Shown: positions 1 through 12,757, counted from the stretch's first letter. The stretch: DNA of 64,000 nucleotides from Bigelowiella natans CCMP2755 (GCA_000320545.1 ADNK01000149.1:176001-240000), one strand, 5' to 3'. Made by a program: numbers and translations. The notes: generated by a model from the sequence alone, not told the origin.

Positions 1-1067
1 AGCATCTATAAAGATTACAATGATATTTGTAACAACTATACCTTTCAGGATACATGTCGCTGTCAAACGTTATCAGTGATTTCAGCTTTCGAATCTGAAA
101 AGTTTTTGTCATGGTCATCATTTCAAAAGAGAAGCCTTATATTCCGTCGTGCTTCATAAAACTCAATTATAAAGATTACTATTTTTGGTGCAATACACCG
201 TACACCGAAGCCATCCATATCCAGTACGACAACGTGCTTAAAGATTCTGGATCTAGAAAGTAAACCCATTTTCTCGTTATGTAAAACTGTTTTGTGAGAC
301 AGATTCTGCATGAAATTCATATTTTATTCGGTTTTGTTACATACCCCATTTTACGACTCAAGATCTCTTTTCGTACACGAATCTCCTCCTGCATTCGGAT
401 GTGACACCTCTTAAACTTTTCGTATCCAAACTCGTTGACCGCCTTCGGAGTGAGGAGTCCCAACCGCTCGTAGTATACTGGACGCCCTTCTTTTGTATTC
501 CCTAATATTCCAATCTTGTATATCTCGTTATATTTCTCATAGCCTTCAGGGTAGCTGTCCAATATTTTGTCGATCTTCAATTCACTAAGTAGAGAACGAG
601 GAGAGCACAACAGTCCGTGTATATATAAAATACAGGTGTCAATACATATATGAAGTACAAAGCAAAAAGTGAAATATCAGTATATTGTGAGCACCAATCC
701 AACCTTCTTGTCTGTAGCATCTCTTCATATTTCTTCAACGTCTCCTCTTCAGGTTTCTTTTAGGTAAAGAGGACACGTCAAGAAAAGAGATTTATGAGCT
801 TACGCGGCTTCTTACCTTTTCGTTTCTGTAGCCGCGAACAAACATCAGCGCGTACGAGTCTGAGATCGCACCGTCTCTCCCCGCAAATCTAAATAATCAT
901 AATCGCAGCAGTAAAAGCATTTCAAGTTCTGCTTCGAATAAACGTAAACATAAACACAACAACACGGTGTCCGACTTCTTTCTGAGAGTTCCCATCATCT
1001 TGTTCTCGTAGTCATCCAGTGGTTTATCCTCGAACAAATACGTTTCTGGAGATGCACTGCTTGCCAT
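1..1067 (-). CDS. Sec14-like CRAL-TRIO lipid-transfer protein, 5' part (3' end outside window)
   Basis: Six exons can be joined in phase: 1067-976, 888-816, 756-695, 584-345, 252-204 and 94-42. The gene runs off the left edge. The start at 1067 opens with MASSASPETYLFEDKPLDDY. Exon 2 carries a CRAL-TRIO N-terminal helix (SYALMFVRGYRNEK, compare the 'RFLRaRk' helix of the family). Exon 4 has the lipid-binding core start (YKIGILGNTKEGRPVYYERLG, where 'D..GRPV...rlG' is the family signature). Exon 5 reads KHVVVLDMDGFG, matching the 'ivDl.G.s' strand, and exon 6 reads SLITFDSDMYPER, matching '...q.nYPErl'. The family moves phosphatidylinositol, phosphatidylcholine or other hydrophobic ligands between membranes in the cytosol; the ligand here cannot be told. 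It is transcribed divergently from the DLEC1-like gene, with 516 bp between the starts. The exon 1 donor (GTCGGA) is weak. Confidence 0.85.
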
Positions 1068-1583
1068 GCTTAAGGTAAGCGATGTTGTGCCTCCTTTGGC
1101 AATGAACAATGAACAATGAAGGCAATTGTGCTTCAGGGCGCAGAGTTGACGATGGAAAAATACGACTCGTACATTTATTTGATAGATAGAAACCAGATTC
1201 AGGGCCTTGTTCTTCAGTATCCTGTTGCGCAAATAACCTTGTCGCAGGAGGGAAAACATGGGGGTATCGCATCAGGCGTTACCGCGTTACCGGAGTTTCC
1301 CTGCCGTTTCTATGGCTAAAAGGTGATTTTGGCGTGTGGATCCCAATTGTGACCATTATGCCTTCAAAAAGCACCATCAAACCCATCCGATCCCTTGACG
1401 TTGATAGAAATTATTCGGTATCAGCTTGCTTGCGTTCGGTAGTTTTGCCAGGAGCGAAATCTTAAAAGTAAACTTCGGATTAGCCGTCCATATTGAATGT
1501 GCGACATGGATAAAATGTAGTCGTAGGTGGAAACTAAATCCTTGCGACTGTTTCCACCTAGACGTCTTCAACAGCCCCACCCG
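1068..1583. promoter_or_regulatory. shared upstream region of two divergent genes
   Basis: These 516 bp lie between the start codons of the Sec14-like gene (-) and the DLEC1-like gene (+). I see no microsatellite here, which is unusual for this window. The stretch 1110-1320 holds short chance reading frames but no coding signal I can support. A bidirectional promoter is inferred from position only. Confidence 0.4.
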
Positions 1584-2931
1584 ATGGCGGACGTCGATGG
1601 CCCCCCAGATGGGGAGGGACAGAATGCCAAGGATGCTGGGGCGGGAGAAGATGAGGTCATTGATAAACAATAATTGTAAAGGGAAATGTGTTATTGAGCG
1701 ACCTGAATTGCTTCCGGGAAGGCAACTGTACAGCAATGGAGTACGTGCAGAAATTGTCGTTTCTGCATTTTTTTTGAAGTGCCACGTACATAAACAAATC
1801 GCATAGGGGATTCTTCTTTAGAATATTTTCAGTGATCACACCTCATGCTTTCTTGTCTAATCAGGGAAAGGGTAAATCGCTTTTAGGGAGTGGGCCCATC
1901 CTCATACCGGCTCAGAAATGTGGCCCAGGAGATATTCGTAGCGTTCTTTTCCAGGAATTTTCGGACTTATACGAAGTTGACATGAAGGATAAGGTTTGTT
2001 CAACTACTCCTCTCTATCTAAACTCTTGTACTAATTTTCTCTATTTTTATTTCCATTCAGGAGGAGATGGCCAAAGAAACGAAATGCGAGCAGCAGAAAG
2101 ATGAGGACGGCGCAGAACAGAAAGATGAGGCTGCAAAGGGTGAGGAACAGGCTGGGGATATGATGGCAAAGGCCAATGAGGAGGAAGCCAAAGTCGTTGA
2201 TGAGAAGGTCGAAGCGATCAAACGCTCTCTGAAGAGCACATTGGAGCAGTCTAAGAGGATGCAGAAACTTTTAGAAGAGAGGCATTCTGCTGAGCTTCAG
2301 AATCAGCATCAAATCACACGGGCGCTACAAGAGAACTGGGGGTTAATAACTGGGGTCGATATTCCCATGCCATCGCGCGTTGTCGAGGAGGGCAACTTGC
2401 GCTACCTCCCAACCATTGATGATGAAGAAGCAGCAGGCTTGGTTGAGGGGAGTCGGATAGGATTCGCCTCAGCTGGAAGAGGAGAAAGCAAAGACACAAA
2501 AGCCGGCAGCGGTGAGCGAAAAGTGAAGGAGCTTGATGAGGTTGCCTCGGCCATTCTAGATCTAGGCTCTATCATGCGTCAAACAGAAAAGGAACGAAAG
2601 GAGTTTACACGACAAAGAATGCGAAGCCCCCCGCCAGGTTCTCACACACGCAAAGCAGCCTTACCGCCACTTGAGGATACGCACGCTACAATGGGGTTCA
2701 CTGCAGCACCGAGGGACGGCGAAAGGAACCAGTATGGCGAAACCACGCTCAAGATGAGCGCATCGTTGTCTACATCGACCTTCAAGAGGAAAGTCGCTAC
2801 GCAGACTGCAAAGGAGATTAAGATGAAGCGGAAGATGAAAACACTTCTCAGGAAGATGCCGAGGTCAGTCTTTATAGTGGTAGTAGTGGGCTAGAGAAGC
2901 GTGTGATACTGCACGAATCATAAATATCATG

Positions 2932-2967
<36 letters not shown>

Positions 2968-3456
2968 TTATACATATGTCTGCGTGTGTGTATTAATCCA
3001 AAGTGACTTTACGTGTCAGAGTGTGGAATACTTGTGGATCAATCATCAGCATTCTTGATTTCGGGTTCATCTTTTTGTTGTGCGTACGGTGATACGATCT
3101 GCTGTCATAATACAGGGGCGACCAAGTGGCTGACGAGAAGCGAGTCTTAGAGCGCATGAGCCGTAAGCTTAATTTCCTCAAGAACCCTCGTTTCGCAGCG
3201 CCGGGGACATCGTCCACACTTTCCTACTCCACAGCGAAAGTAGCAGGACGTACAGTAGACGGAATGCTCGGAGGGCACCCGATAGATGCTCTAACCTGCG
3301 ACCCAACGGCTGTTTTATTCGATGCATATGAACCAGGCAGCACCTACACTGCCAAGGTAGTCGAGGTGGTTGGGAGGTGGAGTACGATTGCAAAGGAATG
3401 AGTGGGTGAATGCAAATATTAAGATGCATACATTTGCATGCAGCACTTACTAGTGA

Positions 3457-3493
<37 letters not shown>

Positions 3494-3511
3494 CACTGAT
3501 TATAATTCATC

Positions 3512-3546
<35 letters not shown>

Positions 3547-5061
3547 GGTCCGAGTGACGAACCGATCCGCGCTAAGCCGTCGAATAAAAATCCTCCCTCC
3601 TTCAACCAAGTTCTTCAACACAAAACAGGCCAAGTTCCCAGGATTGCAAGGCATGGTGGCGCCAGGCATGCAGATCACCATTACTGTATCTTTCACACCG
3701 AATTCGCTCGCCCCTTTCGAGGACGCTTTCACAGTGTGGGCAGACAGCGGCAGTATCACTATTCCTTTATGGGGTCAGAGGCCCCCACCCATCCTCGATC
3801 TCAAACCTCATCTCCACTGCGAAGTGTGCCTGATCGGCGCCACATCGACTGTTTCGCAAATCGTTACGAACACGGGCGGCTATGGGAGGTTCTGGGTATT
3901 CCCAAAGACCAGTAGGAAGAAGTACCCGACGATGAAAGACGTCGAGAACCTCACGGAGGGCGGACAGACGGGGTTCCCGGCGTCTGTGCAAGTTGGAAAG
4001 TTCATGATAAGCCCTGGAAGCTTCGAGCTTCGACCTAGAGGCAAGATCAAGCTTACCGTCTCCTTCTCATCAGAAAACCTTGCGCAGGAGAGCCAGAGCT
4101 TCGTACTGCTGTGTGATAATCACACAAAGACCCAGCATCTGCTAACGGGTAAGGCGATGGACCTACAACTGGCACTTTCTAATGTCACTGGGGCGAAGAA
4201 TTTTGAGCCTGAAGTCTGTAGCTTGAAAGCTGCATTGCCTTCTCGAAAGAGTGTCAAGCTGCAGCCCGGTTCCGGGAAGGAAGAAGACAATTCAACAGAA
4301 GAGGGTGCTTTGCTGCCGTTCTACGCTCCCAGCTCCACGGTAAACTTCGAGCGGTCCATTCTAGGGGGAACTGATGTCAAGCAAATCACGGTAACTTTGT
4401 AATTGTAACAGTCAGTAGTAGCACTATTGAAGAACGTTTCAAAATCTATGATCGTGAAACGCTAGCAGCAAGAACACTCCAGAGTCGTATCGTATGACAA
4501 CAATTGTCCTTTTCCCTGTCTTCATTCAAAATTCAAAAAATTAAAACTTTTTATCAAGCATTTATCAATAGGCATAGGAAACAGTTGCAAGTAGCTACAA
4601 CTACATTGCAACTAGTGTGCTGCACGAACCGGCTCATAGGTGTCTGTTCTTGTTTATTGTAGGTGACAAATTCGTGCCCCATAGCTTCTAAGTTCCACTG
4701 GGAGTTTCCAGGAATGCCCAAGCGCAGTAAAGGCCAACAAAAGGCAGTCTTCACTGTCAGGCCGAAGAAAGGCGAAATTGGGCCGTTTGAGCATGCGAAA
4801 TTCGACTTTTATTTCCGACCGCAGGACAGCGCCTTGCAAGCGCAACTGGCTCACCTTGTCATTGACAGCCTTCCCAACCGCTTTTTGCGCGTGAAGGGGG
4901 CATCAATGAGGAGACAGGAGCAACAGTCCGACTGTGATGTTTCCCTTCCAATCATGGGTTTTCGACTCAACGGGCAGGCCAAACCCGGTCGAGTCGCCAC
5001 ATCGCCAGCGCTGGTATTATTACCCAGAGAAAAACCGGGATTGGAAGTGAGGAGGAAGAGA

Positions 5062-5106
<45 letters not shown>

Positions 5107-5919
5107 GGGTGGGGGGGGGGAGGGAGGAAGAACCACAAAACATTGATATTGTTTATGAAAACCTTTCTCACAGATATATATTGGTCCGCTCGTTATCGGA
5201 ACAAAGAGATCGGCGGATATTAAAGTCCAGAACTCCTATAAATTCCCTGTATATTTCTCTTTCAAGACGCCAAGACCCACTCAACTGGACGAACTCAATG
5301 ACGAGTGAGACTCATATCCAACCATTTGGCATAATACTTCAGTGAATCATTTTCGCACCCACGACTTTTGCATTCAATCGTCCCTTCCTCCCTCCCCTCC
5401 CAATTAACGTGTAAAGTCATAATATGTGCACCTGTGGCGTGTACGTGGTCACAGGTTTAAACTGAGCCTAACCGAGCGCAGCGGCAAATTGGAGCCTCAT
5501 GAGACGAGGACGATAACTCTAACCTTCGAATGTAAGGAAATCGGGAGGTTTGACATCGACCTCCCTTGCCAAGTCCACAAGGGAGAGGTCTCGACAATAA
5601 AAATACGCGGTATTTCAATCGGACCCACAGTGCGCTGTCTGACACCGTGGCTCGAGTATGGCCCGTTGAACTTTGGTAAAAAAGGGATATGCCAGACGCT
5701 GCCTCTGGATCTTGAAAACTGCTCCAATGCGCCGGCAGAGGTGGTGTTGGAAAATGCAGATCCGGCAGTGACTCCAGCTCTACTCGGATTTCAGCCCAAG
5801 ACAGTCATTATTAAGCCGAAAACGCTCCAAAGATTTCAGGTCAACGTTTTCCCTCGTCACAGCCACTGCGTCATCTCTGTTTCTCTGTTTCTCTGTTTCT
5901 CTCTCTCCTCTCTCTCTCT

Positions 5920-5957
<38 letters not shown>

Positions 5958-8900
5958 GCGCGCGAGTAATCCTCTTCCTCCTATTTCTAGGTTACACTGT
6001 TCCCAAAGAGCGCCTCTTACCTCAAGTCCCACCTAGTGGTGAGGGTGAAGCATGGCAAGACGCAGTACGTGGGGGTTGGGGCCACGGTAGAGGTGCCGGT
6101 GTTCAAAATAACGCCTTCACCGTGTCTGTCGCTCTCGACTTGCTTCATCGGTGTGCCCAGGAAAATCGAGTTCACGTTGAAAAACATGACGAAGCTTGCC
6201 GGCGTGTATCACTGGGAGGCGCAGGACCTTCCAGAGTAATGTTGTCTCTAATAGAGGGAGGGTGTGTGTGATATCAATTATGACCTCCGGGATGGGTATT
6301 TGCTGATGATGCTTCATTTGACTTATGAATGCACAGCGTGTTGCTGCTTTACCAATCTACGGTTGCACATACATTCCCGCCATCCATTCCCTTTTGCTAA
6401 AACCCCCTCCACCCACACCACAGATATGCCATTGACTTTGAGCCGCGTGAAGGCTCTTTATTGGGAGATGGGGAGCAAAAGATAACAGCCCACGTGATGC
6501 CTCGATCTGCTGGTCCCCTGCACGTGTTGGTGGGGTGCGACGTCGAGGGTCTGACAAATCCCATCGGCCTGGAGATCAAGGGAGAAACGCTTCCTTTGTG
6601 TGTATCTTGCCACAACATGCATAAGGAGGACACCCAGAACCCAGATGTTGATTCCTCCACCAAGAGAAAGGCGATGGAGAAGTGGTTAAAGAAGCAGCAG
6701 GGGGGGACTGGTAAGAGATACAGCGAAAGGGAATACGAAAAAGCGCTTTTTGAACGAATATACCCGACCACGGAGCCACCTCCTGACAACAAGAGTTGGT
6801 GCCCGCACGTCACCGGTTCGTTAGACGTGCTAAACTTCGGTAATAACTGCGAGATATTCTCCCAGCAGAGCAGCACGATGGTCCTCCGCAACCACTCGGG
6901 CATTCGAACACGCTTCAGCGTAAGCCTCGCAACACACTTGATCGTCGACTCGTTGCCAGAGGAGAAGAAAACGACGACGACGAGTAAGAAGAGCAAAGAG
7001 GAGAAGAAAAAGAAAAATAGCACTGGCGGTAGGAAGAAACCCAGTCTGGTAAGGAGCTCGTCCATGCGCAGCAGAAGAAATCTCTTAACGGAGACCGATC
7101 AAAACCCCAGACTCGATGGTAGCTACGAAGAAGGGGCGCGCTTTCGCTCGGAGAAGGGACAAGATTATATCCACGGTTTCGAGGTAACGAAAGGGCGGAA
7201 CAAGATACTGGAGGAGGCCAAGGGCATTGCATTCTGCGTAACGCCAAGCAGTGGTGTAATTGAGCCCTTCGGACTCATCCGAGTGAATGTTGCTTGTATT
7301 AATAACATGTGTGGGCGTTTTACTGACGAGATGGAACTGAAGATCGAAGGCATGATGCCGAAGATAATTCCTGTTGAGGTATAAAAATTTTAGTCGTAGA
7401 ATCGGCATGCATGGGTACACAACATTTTCCTCCATTTACTATTCTTTTCAAAATACATACACGGCCTCTGTCAGCGAGCTAATAGATGACATCAATGGAT
7501 TACAGATTGGCGTGATGGGATCTCCAGTGTCGTTCCCGAAGGACAACCCAGGCATGCGATGGGAAATGGGAGGCAAGCGCGCGACTCTTGCGTGGCGAGA
7601 CGTGCCATTGAAGACTGGGCGCTATACGAAAGCTATCAGCGTCGAGAACAAGGGCCCGGTAGTACGTAGTAGCAGCTGCAAACAACAATGAGAATATTAA
7701 CAGGAATAGCAGCTGGATCGAGAGAGAGATATTATCTTTAACAGAATTGGAAGCGATTTATGATTATTTTTCCTATTGTCCTGCTGTGCATATCTATTTG
7801 GGCTCTAGGTGGCAGTGCAAGTACGCTGGTCGATGCACGATTTTCGGATGGCACAGCACAAAGGCCTCGTTAATGTGGACATAGATGTGCTTCCTGGCAA
7901 TAACAACGACGATGAGAAAAACAGAGACGTAGATGCGGTTGATGAAAAGAAAGACGACGAGGGCAAGACAGCATCGAATGAGGCCACGCCAGCTCCAACA
8001 ACAGGAGATGATTGCGTGAGACTCAAGCTTAAGCCTTACTCCCATCCCGAAGTCACTGGAGAGGAGAAGAAATCGTATTTCTTCAGCATCGATAAGTATG
8101 TACCCTTCTAATTATTGACATATGTGAACAGAGCAGCATGAACAGCAAATTGAAGAGAGAGAAGTTGGGGGAGAGAAATACTACAACTCACACTCACAGA
8201 CCACTTCGTCATTATTCTTCTGCCTTCTCCCCCCCCCATCACTCTAAAAATTTTGCTAATTGTGTGGACTAGTATGTGAGCTGTGCATTAAAATAGGAAG
8301 AGTTTTGTGTTTTATGATATATTGCTCACTACTTTCCTCAGGAGTGAACTCATAATCGCACCGCACTCCCGAGCCAAGATGCGCGTGACGTTTGATTCTG
8401 ACAATGTAGCTGAAGAAGCTGCGCAGAGTGCTGCGTTCCTGCAAGGAAAGCTCTTCGTCAAGAAAGAAGATGCCAAGCTCCTTACACCTGGATCTGGAGA
8501 GGAGAATAGTAGCTTAAAAGGTAAAAGAGTGTGTTGGCATCCTGATACGTTTACATAGTCTCAATTTCTTCATGCATGCTTACGAAAGAGTGTCTGTACG
8601 AAAAGTAGATAGCTGATGCTATTCTTTTTTGTTCCATACTTTCATTCCGTCGACGCAGAAGACATAAACGCCAGTGTGAACGTGGAGCTGATAGAAGATA
8701 GTGACAATGATGTTGACGAGATCGCTTCAAGCAGAGGCGACAGCAAGATGCAGACCGTGCTGTGCGACATTGATCGCTTTGAGAGGCAGCTGAAACGTCA
8801 GCGCAATAAAAGTGCTGGAAAAGGAGCTGAATCTCCTGCTGATAGCAAAAACTTATCTGAACAACAGCAAAAGGATGCTTCCGAAGCCCAGTTGTCAGCA

Positions 8901-10145
8901 ACATCTCCCTCCTCTTCCTCCTCCTCCTCCTCCTCCTGGGTTCCTGCACCAGCTCCCCTCGATTCTGAGTCACTGATGCTGTCGCTAGAGGCGCGTGCCA
9001 CTGCCTCCATAGCCATCGTCGACAAGCGAAAGGGCAATAACGGTAAACAGAGGGTGAAGTTCGTCACCGGTCCTTACCAGGATTCATCATCGTCGTCTTC
9101 CTCCCTCGTTGCAGCACCTAGAACGACAACACTGGGTGGGCCCGCACGGGTAACGGCTCTGGTAAAAACAGTGCCCGTGTCTAATCGCTCGCGGAGCATA
9201 ATGCAATTCAAGGTGACTGCGGAGCCTCAAGACTGGTACCGCGTAGAATACGTCACCGACACCCCCGGTGATGCCGAACAGGCCCGAAGTAAAGTTCTCA
9301 AACGCATACTTCGCGGTAAAAAGACGAAAAAGGCTGGAGTCACTTTCGGCGCTACTACGGCAGACATCAGTGACACACCTCATCTTCTGGAGCCTGGTGA
9401 GGCTGTACATGTAGGCGTTCGTTTTGTGCCATGCCCTCCTTCGGATACGAAGCGATGGCCTGTCAAGAGGACCGTGGAGAAGGCAGGGGCTCTCGTCCTC
9501 AACCTCGAAGGCGGTCGTAAGCAAAAGATCGATCTCAAGGGCATGATGCTACGGCCGAGTCTTGAGCTCAACCATACCTATGGAAAGCCGAAGGCCTTTT
9601 TCACCACTAAGGCCTTCGATTTTGATTTTGGTGGAGTGTTCGTGAAGATGAGGCAATCTGTGGTGCTGCAGCTCAGGAACCCAACCATTATCAACGCCAA
9701 ATGGCGCATAAAACATGTGCCAAGGGGGCAGTCCGCAGACACTAGCAGCATGAAGGTTTCCACCCTGCGAGACCTCAACCTCCGCGATTTCGACCTGGAC
9801 GCACACACCGTCGACGACCCCAGTGTTTTCTCTTTCTCACAAATGTTTGGCGAGGTAAATGCTCGGTCCCGTGCCCCTGCTGTAGGGTTCGCGACGAAGC
9901 TAGATGAGGATATTAACAATCTCGTAGAAACTCTGCGTGGCGGTAAGACCTTCGCCGATACACGGCCGGTGCGGATGCGCCACGACGGGCTCGAGCATAT
10001 GAATGTACAGGCTCGTTTCTCGCCGAAAGATACTCGTGAATATCTCTGTCGCTACCGACTAGAGGTTGAGCACGGATATCCTAGCAGCATCGATATTGAG
10101 CTTAGAGGCTGCGGAACATTGGATGAAAGCAAACGGCGATCGTGA
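1584..10145 (+). CDS. DLEC1: DLEC1/CFAP81-like ciliary ASH-domain protein
   Basis: Fourteen exons join in phase to 2097 aa: 1584-1655, 1865-1993, 2061-2863, 3116-3356, 3548-4390, 4663-5046, 5174-5304, 5455-5839, 5991-6235, 6424-7378, 7506-7658, 7809-8095, 8342-8520, 8659-10145. Human DLEC1 is about 1755 aa. From memory of that protein, several stretches align closely in the same order: LNFLKNPRF (exon 4), KILPPSTKFF and GMVAPGM (exon 5), IPLWGQRPPPIL, then CLIG, RPKKGEIGPFEH (exon 6), and a C-terminus ending LRGCGTLDE. The N-terminal third is charged and coiled-coil-like; the rest is a series of ASH/PapD-like beta-sandwich segments. DLEC1 (FAP81) is a component of the motile axoneme's central apparatus. 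Exon 1 (MADVDGPPDGEG...) is the least certain because its donor is GTCATT. A Ser-rich (TCC)n run is coded near 8905-8940. Confidence 0.93.
2936..2964. repeat. (AT)n microsatellite in DLEC1-like intron 3
   Basis: About 14 AT units lie in the intron 2864-3115, upstream of the acceptor at 3115. Confidence 0.9.
3460..3547. repeat. (GT)n followed by (ATC)n forming a 3' splice site
   Basis: A GT run (about 3460-3492) is followed by an ATC run (about 3515-3547). The last ATC unit ends in CAG and directly precedes exon 5 of the DLEC1-like gene, which starts at 3548. Confidence 0.9.
5070..5123. repeat. (GA)n plus G-rich tract
   Basis: An AGAGAG run is followed by a G9-type tract inside the intron 5047-5173 of the DLEC1-like gene. 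Confidence 0.9.
5876..5966. repeat. compound (TC)n(CA)n(CG)n microsatellite
   Basis: TC-rich sequence passes into a CA run and then a short CG run, all within the intron 5840-5990. Confidence 0.9.
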
Positions 10146-10428
10146 TGTGATTTTTCCATAATGTTAAAAGTTCTATATAGAAGCTATATATTATTCAACG
10201 GATGTACATGGTGGTAAAGTATGTTTGCAGAGAAGGCGGGACCCGAATTGAACAGATGCAGCGCTGTGATGTTGTGCGTGATATCATGATACGCACAGTA
10301 GAAGCTATAATATTGCTTTACTGTATGTATATATTGCCTGTTACTGTTACATGGGGACGCAGTGCATGCACTGCTTGTATACATCTAGCTAGACATGTGT
10401 GTATGAGTCCGACGTAGCACAGTAGCAT

Positions 10429-10434
10429 AATAAA
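10429..10434 (+). terminator. AATAAA polyadenylation signal of the DLEC1-like gene
   Basis: A perfect AATAAA lies 284 nt after the TGA at 10143-10145, within an A-rich stretch. It is the first good signal on this strand after the stop. Confidence 0.6.
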
Positions 10435-10547
10435 ATAAATTCATTCTTCTTACATTTTGATTCAATTTTCATCTTAATATAGTTGCATGGTGCGGCCCAT
10501 GCAGCATGTGTGCGATGCAATGACTATAGTTCAGCTGCCTTAGGTAC

Positions 10548-10610
10548 ATATAGCTATAGGATGACCATGTTGGAAAGATTTCATCGCTTCATTGCATCCA
10601 TCTCATAGTT
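10548..10610. repeat. dispersed repeat, copy 1
   Basis: The stretch with AGGATGACCATG...AAGATTT, CGCTTCATTGCATCCATCTC matches, with scattered changes, a second copy near 16407-16458. A shared word TAGGCTCTTGT follows each (about 10750 and 16494). This suggests a mobile-element remnant or an old duplication. Confidence 0.55.
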
Positions 10611-10774
10611 CAGCTGTCAATAATTATACGCAAGCACATCTATTCGATCGATCAAGCCGCCATCACATGCATCGCTTGCAATGGGTGTACTAGCATTACA
10701 CATAGCAATTGTTACATAGTAGCATGCATCGCACGCTCACGTAGAATATTAGGCTCTTGTTGTTTTCAGTATCC

Positions 10775-10780
10775 TTTATT
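10775..10780 (-). terminator. AATAAA polyadenylation signal of the 10808-11293 gene
   Basis: TTTATT on the plus strand reads AATAAA on the minus strand, 28 nt past the stop at 10808. This supports the minus-strand gene as real. Confidence 0.55.
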
Positions 10781-10807
10781 TGTTACATACTTTTCTGTTC
10801 CTCATTT

Positions 10808-11293
10808 TTAATCGATTAGTAATATAAATGCTAACAACCAGAACACCATCAAATGCAGATCAAATGTGCACCGATCAACGCTCCGCTCTTCAGGAAAATG
10901 GCATCCAAATAAGATTACGACGGATGCGTCCACGCCTACCCCAATCACAAGAAGCGACCACGTGAATATCACCCAGCTCTTTGATGGTTTCGTATCGACG
11001 TATCCAAAGAAGAAAGAGAGGAAACATAGGAAGGTGCCGATGCACAAGATCGATGCAACTTGCTTGGCCCTTCGGGCAATGTTGCGCACCCAGAATCTAT
11101 ACTCATTATTGTTTGGTTGGACGTATACCACTGGTATCATCACCACCCTCGGATTGTTTTGTATGTAATGCTTCCCAGCAACGGTGACGACGCTTGGCGC
11201 TGGAGGCGCACATGTCTCCCCAGAAGCATCAGATTCAAGCTCGGAAAGGAGCGTTATGGAAACCTGTTTCAATATAGATCCGCAATCCGGCAA
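10808..11293 (-). CDS. small multi-spanning membrane protein, function unknown
   Basis: A 161-codon open stretch ends at 10808. Three hydrophobic segments are visible: around VASILCIGTFLCFLSFFFGY, around WVIFTWSLLVIGVGVDASVV, and LMVFWLLAFILLI at the C-terminus. The N-terminal half is soluble and contains VVMIPVVYVQPNNNEYRFWV. There is no ATG at the 5' end of the open frame: the first codon is TTG and an in-frame stop lies upstream. Either a first exon lies further right (a CAG acceptor at about 11267 would give an exon starting VSITLLSELESDASGE), or translation starts at the internal Met of VVMIPVV (about 110 aa). I do not recognise the family. The AATAAA on the same strand and the runs of hydrophobic residues make chance unlikely. 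Confidence 0.55.
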   Translation of the reverse strand: MPDCGSILKQVSITLLSELESDASGETCAPPAPSVVTVAGKHYIQNNPRVVMIPVVYVQPNNNEYRFWVRNIARRAKQVASILCIGTFLCFLSFFFGYVDTKPSKSWVIFTWSLLVIGVGVDASVVILFGCHFPEERSVDRCTFDLHLMVFWLLAFILLID

Positions 11294-11950
11294 AATGTTA
11301 ATAGCTAGGCTATGCTTTTGTTAGCGAGTCACCGACATTGCATGGATCAAAAAGTGGAAAGTAGGTTAAGCCTCTTACTTACATTGGGACTGGCTAACGA
11401 ACCAACACTTTTGCGGTCTGCTGGTGAAATCGACATGGGCTAGCGAATTTCGGTACGGTTTTGAGATCTAAGCAGCCAGGGTGTGTAGCTTTTTTCAGGA
11501 TGTCCCTAGTTACCATGCAGTCACCATTGGTATCGTCCTCTTGTAACTCCCCCTCCCCCCCAACCCGAAACGGAGTGGTTGTTCGAGGTGCTCTCTCCAG
11601 TTCTCGAAACTGCTGGCCAACCATCAGGTACCAGCGGTTTCCCCGGTTGTCGCTCTGTGAAATCCGCCTGCTTGAAAGGCAGGAATCGTATCTTTGGGAA
11701 AAATTTTGAGGATTTTCTTCCTAAGACAGAAGAGGATGCCAGTCGCAGGATACAAACCAGGGAATGGTGTCGGCGGCCTTCGGGCCAGCAGCTCCCCGAG
11801 CTCCTGCCCTGGCCCTCGTTGCGCCTACCGCTAGGTTATCCGGCAGTCACGCCTGGTGGTGCTTGACTCTAATAATAGCAACGCTATTCTTCCTTCACGA
11901 GGAAATTGGTGAGGAGGGGGAGGAGGTTGCGAGGGTTGGCAGATTCTTGA
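11294..11950. other. intergenic / 5' region with no firm gene
   Basis: Short open frames occur on both strands. An ATG at about 11738 opens MPVAGYKPGNGVGGLRASS and could be exon 1 of the downstream PP2C gene, but its reading frame does not join the next exon through an obvious donor. Confidence 0.35.
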
Positions 11951-12418
11951 ACCGTCTAGCATCAGGTGCTCCAAGACGAGATGGAGATCATACCCGACGG
12001 AGCCTGGAAGGGGCTAGGACAGCTACTCCTTCGTCATCTAGATCGATGGTACGCTCGCATGGATCACGCAGCGGGCGCCGACGCCGTTCCGACGATCCTT
12101 CCCCGCCGCCGTCGCAACGACGCCGTCATCGTCACGGCAGCAAAAGACGATGCTTTCGCCACCGCCAACATCGCCGACGCCGCCACCGCAGCTTGTCCAT
12201 ACGGAGGCGCAAGCAAAAAAATACGAAGAATAGGAGAAAACGCTCGCGTTCTTTACGTATGCCACAAAGAAGAAGGAGCACCCGCCGTTCCAACATGCGT
12301 AGTGCGACAGGATCATCGTCTTCCGATGATGAATCGATCGAATCAACTCCACCACAGCAGCGACAACATCGTCGGCAGATGAGTAGGAATAGTAGTACCA
12401 ATAGTAGTGGGAAAAGGT

Positions 12419-12450
<32 letters not shown>

Positions 12451-12705
12451 TGTAGTAGTCGTAGTAGTAGCTGTCCTTGCGAAGAGCGTCCAGGGCAAGA
12501 CTTAGGTGAAGAAGAAGAGGATGGAGGAAGTAAACTAGGGCCGCCATCCATATCCATGCAGCACAACACAACAACCCAGGTTTCTACAAAAGAAAGAATT
12601 TGGGGAAATTCTCAGTGAACGCTATTACACACGAATACTGCACACACACAAAACCATATAATTTATTTGTGTGTATAAAAAATATACACACACACACACA
12701 CACAC

Positions 12706-12757
<52 letters not shown>

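Larger units (their letters stand above)
10146..10807. other. intergenic region between convergent genes
   Basis: No gene is supported here. The region contains the poly(A) signals of both flanking genes, one copy of a dispersed repeat (about 10548-10610), and many CATG, GCATGC and TAGCTA words. The short open frame at 10202-10417 has no recognisable protein features and is taken as chance. Confidence 0.6.

Noticed and set aside
12038-12574. Minus-strand open frames rich in Tyr or Leu opposite the Arg/Ser exon
   Set aside because: They are the mirror image of a (AGT)n and CGx-rich coding stretch on the plus strand. The low complexity explains the open frame.
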